Positions 1-8,563 of a stretch of DNA of 64,000 nucleotides are shown piece after piece. The position numbers and the translations under genes are program-made. Source of the DNA: Bacteroides sp. 51 (lineage in GTDB: Bacteria > Bacteroidota > Bacteroidia > Bacteroidales > Bacteroidaceae). Below the pieces are notes generated by a model. The model did no database searches. It was not told the origin of the DNA and saw nothing but the letters and a program-made list of their open reading frames with translations. Numbering within the stretch: position 1 is the first letter of the stretch; every line of letters starts with the position of its first letter. The stretch is from positions 28,464-92,463 of the forward strand of contig NZ_QVMI01000017.1 in NCBI RefSeq assembly GCF_010500965.1, in the 5' to 3' direction.

Positions 1-1208
1 TGGACAAAATTATCTACAACTTAGTATTTAACAGAAAAGGAACGCTGAATGAGCGTGGAGTGGCATTGATACAAGTAGAGGCATACCTAAACAAAAAGAG
101 AAAATATTTTTCGACAAAAATATATATTTCTCCAAATCAATGGGATGATAGAAAACAGTTGATAAAGAATCACCCTAATGGCGATGCGCTGAATCGTATG
201 CTTTATGAGTATATTGCCACGATTGAGAAGAAAGAGTTGAGTTTATGGCAACAGGGAAGAACTGTGACATTGGAAGCCCTTAAAGAATCTCTTACATCTA
301 CCACTGACAATGCATCTTTTCTTGCTTTTCTAAAACGGGAAATAAATAACTCTTCTCTAAAAGATAGTACAAAGAGAAATCACCTTTCTACATATCTGCT
401 ACTTAACAAGTTTAAACGTAATATTTCTTTCTCAGATTTAACATTTGAGTTTGTTACATCTTTTGATCAATATCTGCGTATGGAGAGATATCACATTAAT
501 ACAATAGCAAAACACATGAAGCATATGAAGCGCTATATCAATGTTGCCATCAATAAGGAGTATATGGGGCTTCACCAATATCCATTTCGCAAATATCGAA
601 TTAGAACTACAGACAACAAGCACACTCATTTATCGCCGGAGGAACTTGAGCAGCTAGAGAAGCTGGAATTGATTGGTAGGGACGAAAAGTTACGTCTTAC
701 TTTAGATGCCTTCTTGTTTTGCTGTTATGCAGGGTTGAGATATTCGGATTTTGTAAATTTAGCTCCGGAAAACATTGCGCAGATTAATAATGAAACTTGG
801 TTGATATATCGCTCTATTAAAACAAAAATAGAAGTTCGCCTTCCGCTTTATCTTCTTTTTGAAGGGAAAGCTTTGAAAGTGCTTAAACAGTATAACAATA
901 GACTAAATTCATTCTTTAGCATCAGAGATAATTCAAATGTAAATAAAGAATTGATACGAATATCGCAATTGGCTGGTATAAATAAACGGATATCATTTCA
1001 TGTGGCCCGGCATACAAATGCGACATTGCTTATATATAGTGGGGTAAATATTACAACAGTACAAAAGCTGTTAGGACACAAAAGTATTAAAACAACCCAA
1101 GTATATACCAATGTTATGGACATAACAATTATACGTGACTTGGAGAATAGCACAAAGGATAAAAGTCGTTCTGCAATGCAATTAAAAAGAAAATCTGTTA
1201 AGGTTTGA
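1..1208 (+). CDS. Tyrosine recombinase/integrase (5' end just outside window)
   Basis: Site-specific recombinase of the Bacteroidetes integrase type, cutting and rejoining DNA through a tyrosine. The frame is open from base 3 to the TGA at 1206-1208. The first bases (TGGACAAAA) would complete an ATG if the base before the window is A, giving Met-Asp-Lys and a protein of about 402 residues; the GTG at 60 is therefore not the preferred start. Numbered from that ATG, the N-terminal part is a SAM-like arm and core-binding domain (about 1-210). The catalytic residues are R247 (AGLRYSDF), H334-x-x-R337 (HVAR), H360 (LLGHKS) and Y369 (TQVYTNV), all present, so the enzyme looks active. The next gene downstream is a headless susC, an arrangement seen in Bacteroides shufflons. 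It could equally be the integrase of a mobile element whose remainder lies to the left. Confidence 0.9.
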   Translation, partial: DKIIYNLVFNRKGTLNERGVALIQVEAYLNKKRKYFSTKIYISPNQWDDRKQLIKNHPNGDALNRMLYEYIATIEKKELSLWQQGRTVTLEALKESLTSTTDNASFLAFLKREINNSSLKDSTKRNHLSTYLLLNKFKRNISFSDLTFEFVTSFDQYLRMERYHINTIAKHMKHMKRYINVAINKEYMGLHQYPFRKYRIRTTDNKHTHLSPEELEQLEKLELIGRDEKLRLTLDAFLFCCYAGLRYSDFVNLAPENIAQINNETWLIYRSIKTKIEVRLPLYLLFEGKALKVLKQYNNRLNSFFSIRDNSNVNKELIRISQLAGINKRISFHVARHTNATLLIYSGVNITTVQKLLGHKSIKTTQVYTNVMDITIIRDLENSTKDKSRSAMQLKRKSVKV

Positions 1209-1423
1209 AAAGATATAAATCTAGCATACCGTTGAATTGATATTCACTTCATATAAAAAAGGAATCACTTGCCGTCAGGCCGGAAGATTGTATGGTCAAA
1301 GTGCTCACATCTACCCAAAAAGACTACTCCGAACTATTTCCACACAACTGAAAACGGCAAAAGGCACAGAAAACAATCTCTACAAGAAATAAACTGAATA
1401 CCTCCCCCTGTCAGGAAGCCCTG

Positions 1424-1508
1424 TAGGGCAAGGTAAAAAAGGTCTAGGGCATCGTAGTAGGATACCCTAGGCATCACACTGCTATGCCCTAGGCATCCCA
1501 ACCAAATG
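1424..1508. repeat. Tandem array, 21-22 bp period (TAGGGCA / CCTAGGCATC word)
   Basis: TAGGGCA starts at 1424 and 1445 (21 bp apart). GGCATC then recurs at 1448, 1470 and 1492 (exactly 22 bp apart), and CCCTAGGCATC at 1465 and 1487. The last unit (GCCCTAGGCATCCCAACC, from 1486) closely matches a unit of the array at 42182-42247, 40 kb away. The bases between words are not conserved. Confidence 0.75.
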
Positions 1509-1619
1509 AATCAAGTGGAAAAACAAGAACGATACAAGGGAAAAGGAAGGAGGTAAAAAGAAAACAGTAAGGCAGAAGAAATAATCTAAAATAAATCCAG
1601 GAGAAGGAAGGGAATTATA

Positions 1620-1693
1620 GTCCGGACCATTGATATAAATGGCCGGATGATTTATAGTAAATGGTCGGATGATTGACAGTAAATCATCCGACC
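1620..1693. repeat. Tandem array with 22-bp period ending in a 12-bp inverted repeat
   Basis: Three units of 21, 22 and 22 bp start at 1620, 1641 and 1663; the second and third differ at only a few bases (GGYCGGATGATT followed by a variable pair and AGTAAAT). The third unit and the bases after it form a perfect 12-bp inverted repeat, GGTCGGATGATT (1663-1674) against AATCATCCGACC (1682-1693), with a 7-base loop. Confidence 0.75.
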
Positions 1694-1816
1694 CTTGATG
1701 AGAGGAAAAAGATAAGCAAAAAACAACAGTAACGCGTAACACGACGGATACCTACTAAACTACAGAGTGTCGGTGAATCACATCTGAATTCTGAAAGATA
1801 ATTCATTACGACCGCC

Positions 1817-1860
1817 TTCACCCTAAAAGGTCCTATTGAAGGACAAATTATAAGGGTGAA
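1817..1860. repeat. Nested inverted repeat between recombinase and susC
   Basis: Outer arms TTCACCCT (1817-1824) and AGGGTGAA (1853-1860) enclose an inner pair GTCCT (1830-1834) and AGGAC (1840-1844). No T-run follows, so it is not a standard terminator. It could be a binding or crossover site for the neighbouring recombinase, or a structured RNA; the sequence alone does not decide. Confidence 0.5.
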
Positions 1861-2303
1861 AACATATTATTCATTCTTTCATGAACACCATAAACTTAAA
1901 GATGATCAGAATTACAATACCCCGACTTCAAATTGCTTATTGTTTGGGAATCAATATATTTCCCGTACAAAACGTTTCGTTATTCCGACTTTCTTTATCT
2001 CCGGCAATATGTAAAGGATAGCAAAGTATTCCTTTTGGGGCCTTAAAAACAAATTATACCCTATTCAAACTTTATTGTACAGGGCTTTTGCGTTTTTATC
2101 AGAAAGCACCTTGGTAGAAGGGGGGACAATTCAATTAATTACAATTCATGTTTCGTTAGTTTAAACCTGCATTACATTTCTGATTGTCAACTAAATACAC
2201 TCTTTCCTAATGGGTTGTTCTTTTTATGCCTATGAGTTCTTCGATTTCTCCACAAGCATCTTACTATCAGTCAATTAGCTAAAATATTAGTTCTGCGAAA
2301 ACT

Positions 2304-5123
2304 TTGCAGGTTTCGTATATTGGTATGCAGATGCAGGAAGTGGCTATTAAACCCAATGTAAGAGTGATCTTAAAGTCCGATAGTGAATTACTTGAGGAAG
2401 TTGTGGTAACAGGCTATGGAACGTTTAAGAAAGCATCGTTTACTGGAGCGGCGGCTACTGTAAACACATCGTCTTTAGAGGACATACCGGTGCTGTCCGT
2501 TGCCGACAAATTGTCGGGTAGCGTAGCCGGTGTAACGTTTGGTTCATCTTCAAGTAACCCAGGTAGTGTAAGTAGCATTCGTGTTCGTGGTATGGGTTCT
2601 ATCAATGCTGGCAATAATCCACTTTATGTCATTGACGGCACTCCTGTTACAAGCGGAGATATCTCTGAATTTAGTTATAGTGACGCCGGTACTGATATTT
2701 TATCTTCGCTCAACACAAATGACATCGAGTCAATCACAGTAATCAAGGATGCTGCCGCAGCTTCTCTTTATGGATCGCGTGCAGCAAATGGTGTTATAGT
2801 AATTACAACGAAGAGCGGTAAAGAGGGTAAAACCAATGTCAGCTTCCGTAGCGACTGGGGTGCTTCGAACATGGCAATAGACTACCGCCCAATGCATGGT
2901 GGCGATGCTCGTCGTGAGTTGTTATGGACTGGTCTAAAAAATCAGGGACTATACTCCGATAAACTGTCAGAAGCAGCTGCAACCGCTTTCGCTGATAAAG
3001 AAATTGATAATTATGCTTCGAAACCTGCTGCAGGATGGACAGATTGGAAAGATTTGCTATTCAGTACTGGATCGCATCAGAACTATCAGTTAAGTGTATC
3101 GGGGGGTAATGAACGCACAAAGTTCTATACTTCGTTGGCTTATACCAAGCAAGACGGTATTGTTTTCAGACAAAACCTGGAGCGATTTACAGGTAATGCA
3201 AACATTACTCACAAATTCGGGGATTTCGATTTACAGGTTACAAGCCAATTCTCTAAAGTAAGACAAAACAAGAGTAATGAAGGTACATCCTATGATGGAG
3301 CTATAGCCAATTATGCATTCTTTCAGAGCCCTTCATCAACTCCTTATAATGCAGATGGATCCTTGAACGATGGCTGTGGTACGTTCGGAGTAAACCCACT
3401 GTTCGAAAAAGAACATAGCAAAAATGTTAATACGCTTACAAAAACGTTTAATACAATTAAACTGACATATAATATATGGGACAAACTGAACTTAAGCGAA
3501 AAAATAGCTTATGACTATACGCAAGGAACAGAAAATTCTCTGTGGGACAAATACTCGAATAATGGCGGTCCTGGCGGTGTGATGCAACGCATTATCAATA
3601 AAAACGAACAGTTAAACACGCAAACTCAGCTTACCTATATCAACAGCTTTGGACAACATAATGTTGACGGTTTGTTGGGTTTTGAAACACAGGATACGCA
3701 GTATACCTTTAATTATTTGTCTGGTAGTAATTATCCGGGCGAATTGTATGAGTTTTCCAATGCGGGTAGCACAAGTGCTGAATCTAACAAGCAGGGTTAC
3801 CGCATGACTTCATTCCTCGGTCGTGTCAATTATAATTATGCTGACAAATACTACCTTGGTGGGAGTTATCGTAGCGATGGAAGTTCACGTTTGGCAAGAG
3901 AGAACCGTTGGGGTAGCTTCTGGTCCGTTTCGGGTGCATGGAGATTTATCAATGAAGATTTCTTGGGTTCAATAAAGCATATATTGACCGATGGTAAACT
4001 TCGTATGTCCTATGGTGTGAATGGTACCCAACCTTCTGATTATTATGCTTACATGAACCTATATAAATATGGTATCAAGTATGGTGGACAGTCGGGTATG
4101 TCTATCGTAGGTATTGCCAATCCTGATTTAAAATGGGAAAAGAACAAAACATGGAACATCGGTCTTGACCTTTCTTTCATCGACCGTATTGGAGTAACAC
4201 TCGATTTCTATCAGCGTAAAACTACTGACTTAATCTATGATCTTCCTGTTTCCCAGACTGGCGGATATTACAACGATGAATATGGTTATACCACTCCACA
4301 GAATATTGGCTCTTTAAAGAATTCCGGTTTTGAATTGACAATTACATCTACCAACTTCAGAACTAAGGATTTCACCTGGACAACATCCCTCAATATGTCT
4401 CATAATAGCAATAAGCTTACCAAATTGGATGGGCAACAGAATGAAATTGTATCGGGACCACTAATTCATCGTGTAGGCGAATCTTACTATTCATATTATC
4501 TCTATGAATACGCTGGTGTCGACTCTGAAACCGGTAAGGAGATGTTCTACCTTAATGATGGAACAGACAACGCCCGCAAAACAACTACCAATATTTCTGA
4601 AGCAAAGAAGACTATCGTAGGAAAACATCAAGCAACCATAGAGGGCGGTTTGACCAACAACTTAAAATGGAAATTTATCGACTTAGGATTCACCTTTACC
4701 TACTCATTGGGGGGTGATGCTTTCGACTATGCAACATGGCAACACTCTAATGGTGGTAGCCATCTGTATAATGGCGCTTTACCTACCTACTATGATCTTT
4801 CTGAAATGTGGACAGGCCCAGGTGACACCCGTGCCACTCAACCCAAATTTGAATATGGGAGTACTGCTTCTCTTTCTTCACGTTGGATCATGCCTACAGA
4901 CTATTTGCGTCTGAAGAATCTTACTTTAGGTGTTAGTCTTCCACAGCAGTATGCCAAAAAGCTAAATCTTAATAAAGCCAGAATTTACTTCTCAGGTTCT
5001 AACTTATTAACGTGGAAGTCTGACGACTTATTTGTTGATCCTGAAATGCGAGTAGATGGACTATGCACATTTGAGACTCCTGCACTGAGAACTTTTACAT
5101 TCGGAATAGAGTTGAACTTCTAA
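2304..5123 (+). CDS. SusC/RagA-type TonB-dependent outer-membrane transporter, 5'-truncated
   Basis: Outer-membrane beta-barrel of the SusC family, which imports glycan or peptide ligands with its SusD partner. The plug domain (EEVVVTGYG at residues 31-39, VRGMGSINAGNNPLYVIDG, AASLYGSRAANGVI) and the full barrel to the C-terminal aromatic end (FGIELNF) are intact. The N-terminus is missing: no signal peptide and only the last strand of the carboxypeptidase-regulatory domain (LQVSYIGMQ). Homology begins at about 2283, right after an in-frame TAA at 2280-2282, so some 85-100 residues are absent compared with the complete SusC at 35077-38250. The TTG at 2304 is only the first possible start and would give an unexported protein. 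Probably a silent cassette of a shufflon or a pseudogene. susD follows 12 bp later. Confidence 0.85.
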   Translation: MQVSYIGMQMQEVAIKPNVRVILKSDSELLEEVVVTGYGTFKKASFTGAAATVNTSSLEDIPVLSVADKLSGSVAGVTFGSSSSNPGSVSSIRVRGMGSINAGNNPLYVIDGTPVTSGDISEFSYSDAGTDILSSLNTNDIESITVIKDAAAASLYGSRAANGVIVITTKSGKEGKTNVSFRSDWGASNMAIDYRPMHGGDARRELLWTGLKNQGLYSDKLSEAAATAFADKEIDNYASKPAAGWTDWKDLLFSTGSHQNYQLSVSGGNERTKFYTSLAYTKQDGIVFRQNLERFTGNANITHKFGDFDLQVTSQFSKVRQNKSNEGTSYDGAIANYAFFQSPSSTPYNADGSLNDGCGTFGVNPLFEKEHSKNVNTLTKTFNTIKLTYNIWDKLNLSEKIAYDYTQGTENSLWDKYSNNGGPGGVMQRIINKNEQLNTQTQLTYINSFGQHNVDGLLGFETQDTQYTFNYLSGSNYPGELYEFSNAGSTSAESNKQGYRMTSFLGRVNYNYADKYYLGGSYRSDGSSRLARENRWGSFWSVSGAWRFINEDFLGSIKHILTDGKLRMSYGVNGTQPSDYYAYMNLYKYGIKYGGQSGMSIVGIANPDLKWEKNKTWNIGLDLSFIDRIGVTLDFYQRKTTDLIYDLPVSQTGGYYNDEYGYTTPQNIGSLKNSGFELTITSTNFRTKDFTWTTSLNMSHNSNKLTKLDGQQNEIVSGPLIHRVGESYYSYYLYEYAGVDSETGKEMFYLNDGTDNARKTTTNISEAKKTIVGKHQATIEGGLTNNLKWKFIDLGFTFTYSLGGDAFDYATWQHSNGGSHLYNGALPTYYDLSEMWTGPGDTRATQPKFEYGSTASLSSRWIMPTDYLRLKNLTLGVSLPQQYAKKLNLNKARIYFSGSNLLTWKSDDLFVDPEMRVDGLCTFETPALRTFTFGIELNF

Positions 5124-5135
5124 AAATAAATAAGT

Positions 5136-6659
5136 ATGAAGATATTTAAAACATTATATGTAGCTACAGTCTGCATGACTATGATGATAGCTGCTTCTTC
5201 CTGTGTCAATAATTGGTTGGACCAATCACCTACTGACGGAGTAGAAGCTGAAACCGCAATAAAGAACAGTGCTGATTTAGCAAATGTACGTGTTGGGCTT
5301 TATGCAGCCGTAAAGGGTAATAGTGATTTGGTAAATTACTATGCACGCCAAATGTTCGTTTATGGCGACATGAGAGGGGAAGATATCCAATATGAACATA
5401 AAGCAGGTAGTAACCGGGCCAGCTTTTATTACTATATGGATTATACGACAGAGGATAATTTCACCAGGACAACAGCCGTATGGCAAGTGCCTTATATAGT
5501 GATTGCACGAGCAAACCGGTTGATACAGGCTGTAGAAAGCGGCGATTTAACTGATAAGGAAGAAGCTAAAGATATTATAAACCAATACGATGCTGAAGCA
5601 AGGGTTCTGCGTGCCATGGCATTGTTTGACTTGACCAGAATCTACGGCAAACCTTACACGCAAGATCAAGGCGCTTCATTGGGCGTACCTATTGCCACCT
5701 CTACGCTTGAATCGACTGCCAAGCCAAACAGAAGCACTGTAGCCAAATGCTATGAAACCATAGAAGATGACCTGACTACAGCTATCAATTCAGGAAGCCT
5801 TGTTACGAAAACAAGTGTAGGTTATATCAACCTTTGGGCGGCTAAGGCTCTGCTAGTACGTGTGTATTTAACAAAAGGCGAATGGGGCAAAGCCTTGTCC
5901 ACTGCCGAAGAAATCATCCAAGGTTCACCTTATAAACTTTGGAGTAGATCAGAGTATGTGTCAGCATGGAACAAAAGTAATGCCCAACATACAAATGAAC
6001 TTCTTTTTGAAATACCTATCAATGACAAGACCGACTGGACAGACCGTGAAGGAATCGCTTACATCTATGCTGACAAAGATGGTACTTCTCCCGGTTATGG
6101 TGATGTAATTGTCACAAAAGATTTCTCGAATATGCTGACTTCCGACCCATTGGATATACGTAATGATATCTTGCTGGCGCCAGGCGATAAACAATCTACG
6201 TATGCCGGCAACAAAGTATATATTAATAAAATGCCACCTGTGGATGGTGATGTACGTTACGCAAATGTTCCGTTACTTCGCCTTTCAGAAGTATACTTAT
6301 CGGCTGCTGAAGCTGCGTTTCAGGCTGGCGATAAAATTAAAGCGACAAGCCTCCTAAACAGTATTATTTCTAACCGTACGTCGGACGCTAACAAATTAGT
6401 GACTAAAGACAACGTTACATTGGAACGCATCTATATAGAACGCCGCAAAGAACTTGTTGGCGAAGGGCAGCGCTATTTCGACGTTATCCGCCGAGACGAA
6501 ACAGTTGTACGCTATACAGATACAAACAATAGGGGATGGCACGATATTCTGAGTGAAGATGCGCGTACTTTCAATCGTAATTCAAAGAAAGTACTCCCAT
6601 TAATTCCCGTAGGAGAAATCAATGCCAACCCCAATATCGAACAGAATCCCGCCTATTGA
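5136..6659 (+). CDS. SusD/RagB-type surface lipoprotein
   Basis: Surface lipoprotein that caps a SusC barrel and binds its ligand. The 507-residue protein starts with a lipoprotein signal (hydrophobic stretch, then SSC with Cys23). The family pattern follows: an N-terminal part rich in TPR-like helices (AEARVLRAMALFDLTRIYG near residues 150-170), LLVRVYLTKGEWGKAL in the middle, and the C-terminal RRKELVGEGQRYFDVIRR signature. Length is normal and no break is visible. It lies 12 bp after the headless susC, so it is expressed only if that unit gains a promoter or a read-through transcript. No degrading enzymes are linked to this pair, so the substrate cannot be guessed. Confidence 0.9.
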   Translation: MKIFKTLYVATVCMTMMIAASSCVNNWLDQSPTDGVEAETAIKNSADLANVRVGLYAAVKGNSDLVNYYARQMFVYGDMRGEDIQYEHKAGSNRASFYYYMDYTTEDNFTRTTAVWQVPYIVIARANRLIQAVESGDLTDKEEAKDIINQYDAEARVLRAMALFDLTRIYGKPYTQDQGASLGVPIATSTLESTAKPNRSTVAKCYETIEDDLTTAINSGSLVTKTSVGYINLWAAKALLVRVYLTKGEWGKALSTAEEIIQGSPYKLWSRSEYVSAWNKSNAQHTNELLFEIPINDKTDWTDREGIAYIYADKDGTSPGYGDVIVTKDFSNMLTSDPLDIRNDILLAPGDKQSTYAGNKVYINKMPPVDGDVRYANVPLLRLSEVYLSAAEAAFQAGDKIKATSLLNSIISNRTSDANKLVTKDNVTLERIYIERRKELVGEGQRYFDVIRRDETVVRYTDTNNRGWHDILSEDARTFNRNSKKVLPLIPVGEINANPNIEQNPAY

Positions 6660-6749
6660 TTGGATCTTGAGATCGTATTTTCAAGAGCAGTGTCTAAGAA
6701 CGAAAGGTACTTATAACTGTCTCAAAGTATTTTAAAAATTAGGTAATTG

Positions 6750-6785
6750 AGAGGTTGTTTCATATGATGAGGCAGCCTCTTTATT
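6750..6785 (+). terminator. Probable terminator after susD
   Basis: Arms AGAGGTTG (6750-6757) and CAGCCTCT (6773-6780), pairing with one G-T, followed by TTATTATTAG. It sits about 90 bp after the susD stop. Confidence 0.5.
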
Positions 6786-6905
6786 ATTAGCACTTCTCAT
6801 AATATTAGTTCTTTAATCAAAGCTTAAATAATGTATGAAACACCTCAAAGTATCAGTTTATTCAAATTATCTTCCTATCTTTGTTTTATTATAAAAATAA
6901 CCGCC

Positions 6906-6931
6906 GCTAAAATAACCGTCGTTATTTTAGC
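6906..6931. promoter_or_regulatory. 11-bp perfect inverted repeat upstream of the ATPase gene
   Basis: GCTAAAATAAC (6906-6916) and GTTATTTTAGC (6921-6931) with a 4-base loop, preceded by a partial direct copy (AAAATAACCGCCG). It ends 30 bp before the ATPase start codon, so it could be an operator or a 5'-UTR hairpin. The 302-bp gap 6660-6961 otherwise holds only the terminator above. Confidence 0.45.
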
Positions 6932-6961
6932 CGTAGGTATCACTATAATAAGAAATGGCTT

Positions 6962-8287
6962 ATGAAGTTTTATAATCGTGAAAATGAGTTGCTGGATTTG
7001 TGTAAAATCAAAGAAAAAGCTTTCAATGATTATTCCCGCCTTACAGTAGTAACAGGTCGTAGACGTATTGGCAAAACAAGCCTTATACTGAAGAGTTGCG
7101 AAGGAGATCCAACCGTGTATCTATTTGTAAGCAGAAGCAATGAAGTTGCTCTTTGTCATAATTTCTACGGTATCATTACACGTACTTTCAATACTTTTGT
7201 TCCCAAGGAAAGTAGCTTTGCCCGCCTTTTCGAGTTTTTGATGGTTTATGGGCAACAGCATAAATTTAATCTTGTTATAGATGAATTTCAAGAATTTTAT
7301 AATATAAACCCGGAAGTTTACAGTTTAATGCAAGACATATGGGATAGATACCGCAAAAGTTCTAAAGTAAATCTAATTGTTAGCGGATCGGTTTATACAT
7401 TGATGCATCGCATCTTTATGGACGCAAAGGAACCGCTCTACGGGCGTGTAGATAATTTCATTAAACTTAAACCATTTGCCAGCCATGTACTAAAAGAAGT
7501 CTTAGCCGACTATAAACCTCATTATACCAATGAAGATCTATTAGCATTATATACTTTTACCGGTGGAGTGCCTAAATATGTAGAACTGCTAGTTGACAAT
7601 TGTGATTTGAGTATGCCCTCTATGATAGATTATATGATAAGAGACAGTTCTCCTTTTCTGGCAGAAGGGAATGCGCTACTAATACAAGAACTAGGCAAAA
7701 AATATGGCAATTACTTTTCGATTCTGACCGCTATTGCTTCAGGCAAAACTACATCCTCAGAAATTATGGCGACATTTGACAACATGAGTATAGGAGGATT
7801 ATTAAAGCGGCTTGAAGAGGACTACGAGATAATAACGAAAAAGCGCCCTATACTTTCCAAAGAAGGTACTCAGACTGTTCGCTATGAAATTTCGGATCAT
7901 TTTCTGCGTTTTTGGTTTAGGTACATATTCAAATATCAGGATTATATTGAGGCCAACAACTTTGGAGATTTGCAAGAAGTAATAAAGAAAGATTATCCCA
8001 CTTACTCAGGGCTGGTACTCGAATCATACTTTAAGGACCAAATGAAAGAAAGTCAACGGTTTCGCAATATAGGTTCCTGGTGGGAAAATAAGAATAATAG
8101 CAACCAAAACGAAATTGATATTGTAGGAATCTACTCCAAAGAAAACAAAGCGTTGATTGCCGAAGTAAAACGACAGTACAAAAACTTTAAACCCGAACAG
8201 TTTAGTTTAAAAGTAGAGGCTATTCGCACTAAGCTATTATATAAATATGAAATAGAAACCAGATGCCTGTCTATGGATGATATGTAA
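6962..8287 (+). CDS. AAA ATPase with C-terminal DUF234 nuclease-like domain
   Basis: Member of the archaeal-type ATPase family common in Bacteroidales, of unknown cellular role. The N-terminal P-loop domain shows Walker A GRRRIGKTSL (residues about 32-41) and Walker B LVIDEFQEF (about 100-108), then the sensor-like LIVSGS. A winged-helix-like middle part (LKRLEEDYEII) follows. The C-terminal DUF234 region has NEIDIVGI and ALIAEVKRQ, the D...ExK spacing of PD-(D/E)XK nucleases. At 441 residues it is of usual length. It stands alone between hairpins on both sides, with an inverted repeat just upstream. Proposed roles for such proteins include mobile-element or defence functions; nothing here proves one. 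Confidence 0.8.
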   Translation: MKFYNRENELLDLCKIKEKAFNDYSRLTVVTGRRRIGKTSLILKSCEGDPTVYLFVSRSNEVALCHNFYGIITRTFNTFVPKESSFARLFEFLMVYGQQHKFNLVIDEFQEFYNINPEVYSLMQDIWDRYRKSSKVNLIVSGSVYTLMHRIFMDAKEPLYGRVDNFIKLKPFASHVLKEVLADYKPHYTNEDLLALYTFTGGVPKYVELLVDNCDLSMPSMIDYMIRDSSPFLAEGNALLIQELGKKYGNYFSILTAIASGKTTSSEIMATFDNMSIGGLLKRLEEDYEIITKKRPILSKEGTQTVRYEISDHFLRFWFRYIFKYQDYIEANNFGDLQEVIKKDYPTYSGLVLESYFKDQMKESQRFRNIGSWWENKNNSNQNEIDIVGIYSKENKALIAEVKRQYKNFKPEQFSLKVEAIRTKLLYKYEIETRCLSMDDM

Positions 8288-8306
8288 CCCATTCTTAAGC
8301 TGGGTT
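8286..8306 (+). terminator. Hairpin overlapping the ATPase stop codon
   Basis: AACCCA (8286-8291) and TGGGTT (8301-8306), starting inside the TAA stop and followed by an AT-rich run. Probable weak terminator. Confidence 0.4.
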
Positions 8307-8335
8307 ATATGTATATATTTTATGTGAGACAATGA

Positions 8336-8359
8336 GCATTATTCTTTAAAGAATAATGC
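8336..8359. terminator. 24-bp perfect palindrome
   Basis: GCATTATTCTTT (8336-8347) followed at once by its complement AAAGAATAATGC (8348-8359). It lies in the 276-bp gap after the ATPase. It could be a second terminator or a protein-binding dyad. Confidence 0.4.
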
Positions 8360-8440
8360 TTTCTGGAACTTGTTGAGAACTGTAAAGTATCAAAGGTTTA
8401 TAGAAAATTAATCAACCTTCTTTCTATCCTATTCTTAATG

Positions 8441-8448
8441 TATTTTTG
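8441..8448 (+). promoter_or_regulatory. Bacteroidetes -7 box (TATTTTTG)
   Basis: A perfect TAnnTTTG match 115 bp upstream of the 8564 start codon. The expected transcription start is near 8455. A 21-codon open frame starting ATG at 8456 and ending TGA at 8519-8521 lies in the leader and is in the same frame as the gene that follows. Confidence 0.35.
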
Positions 8449-8563
8449 TTATTTTATGAGTCGCAACTCAGTAAATGTAATAGGTATAGCAGATGTTTCA
8501 CCATCTATTCCTCGTTCCTGACTTTATAGCATATAAAGGCATATTCACCATCCATGTTTCTTC

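Larger units (their letters stand above)
1209..2279. other. 1.07-kb intergenic region between recombinase and headless susC
   Basis: No convincing gene on either strand; one leftward open frame (1482-1742) is low-complexity and resembles nothing. The region carries two short tandem arrays (1424-1508 and 1620-1693) and a nested inverted repeat (1817-1860), listed separately. I found no TAnnTTTG promoter box close to the susC fragment. Bases 1861-2280 are AT-rich with no feature I can name. The junction with susC homology falls at about 2283, directly after a TAA at 2280-2282. Confidence 0.6.

Noticed and set aside
1482-1742. 86-codon leftward frame in the gap after the recombinase
   Set aside because: Runs through the tandem repeats, is rich in Phe/Leu/Ser, and resembles no protein.
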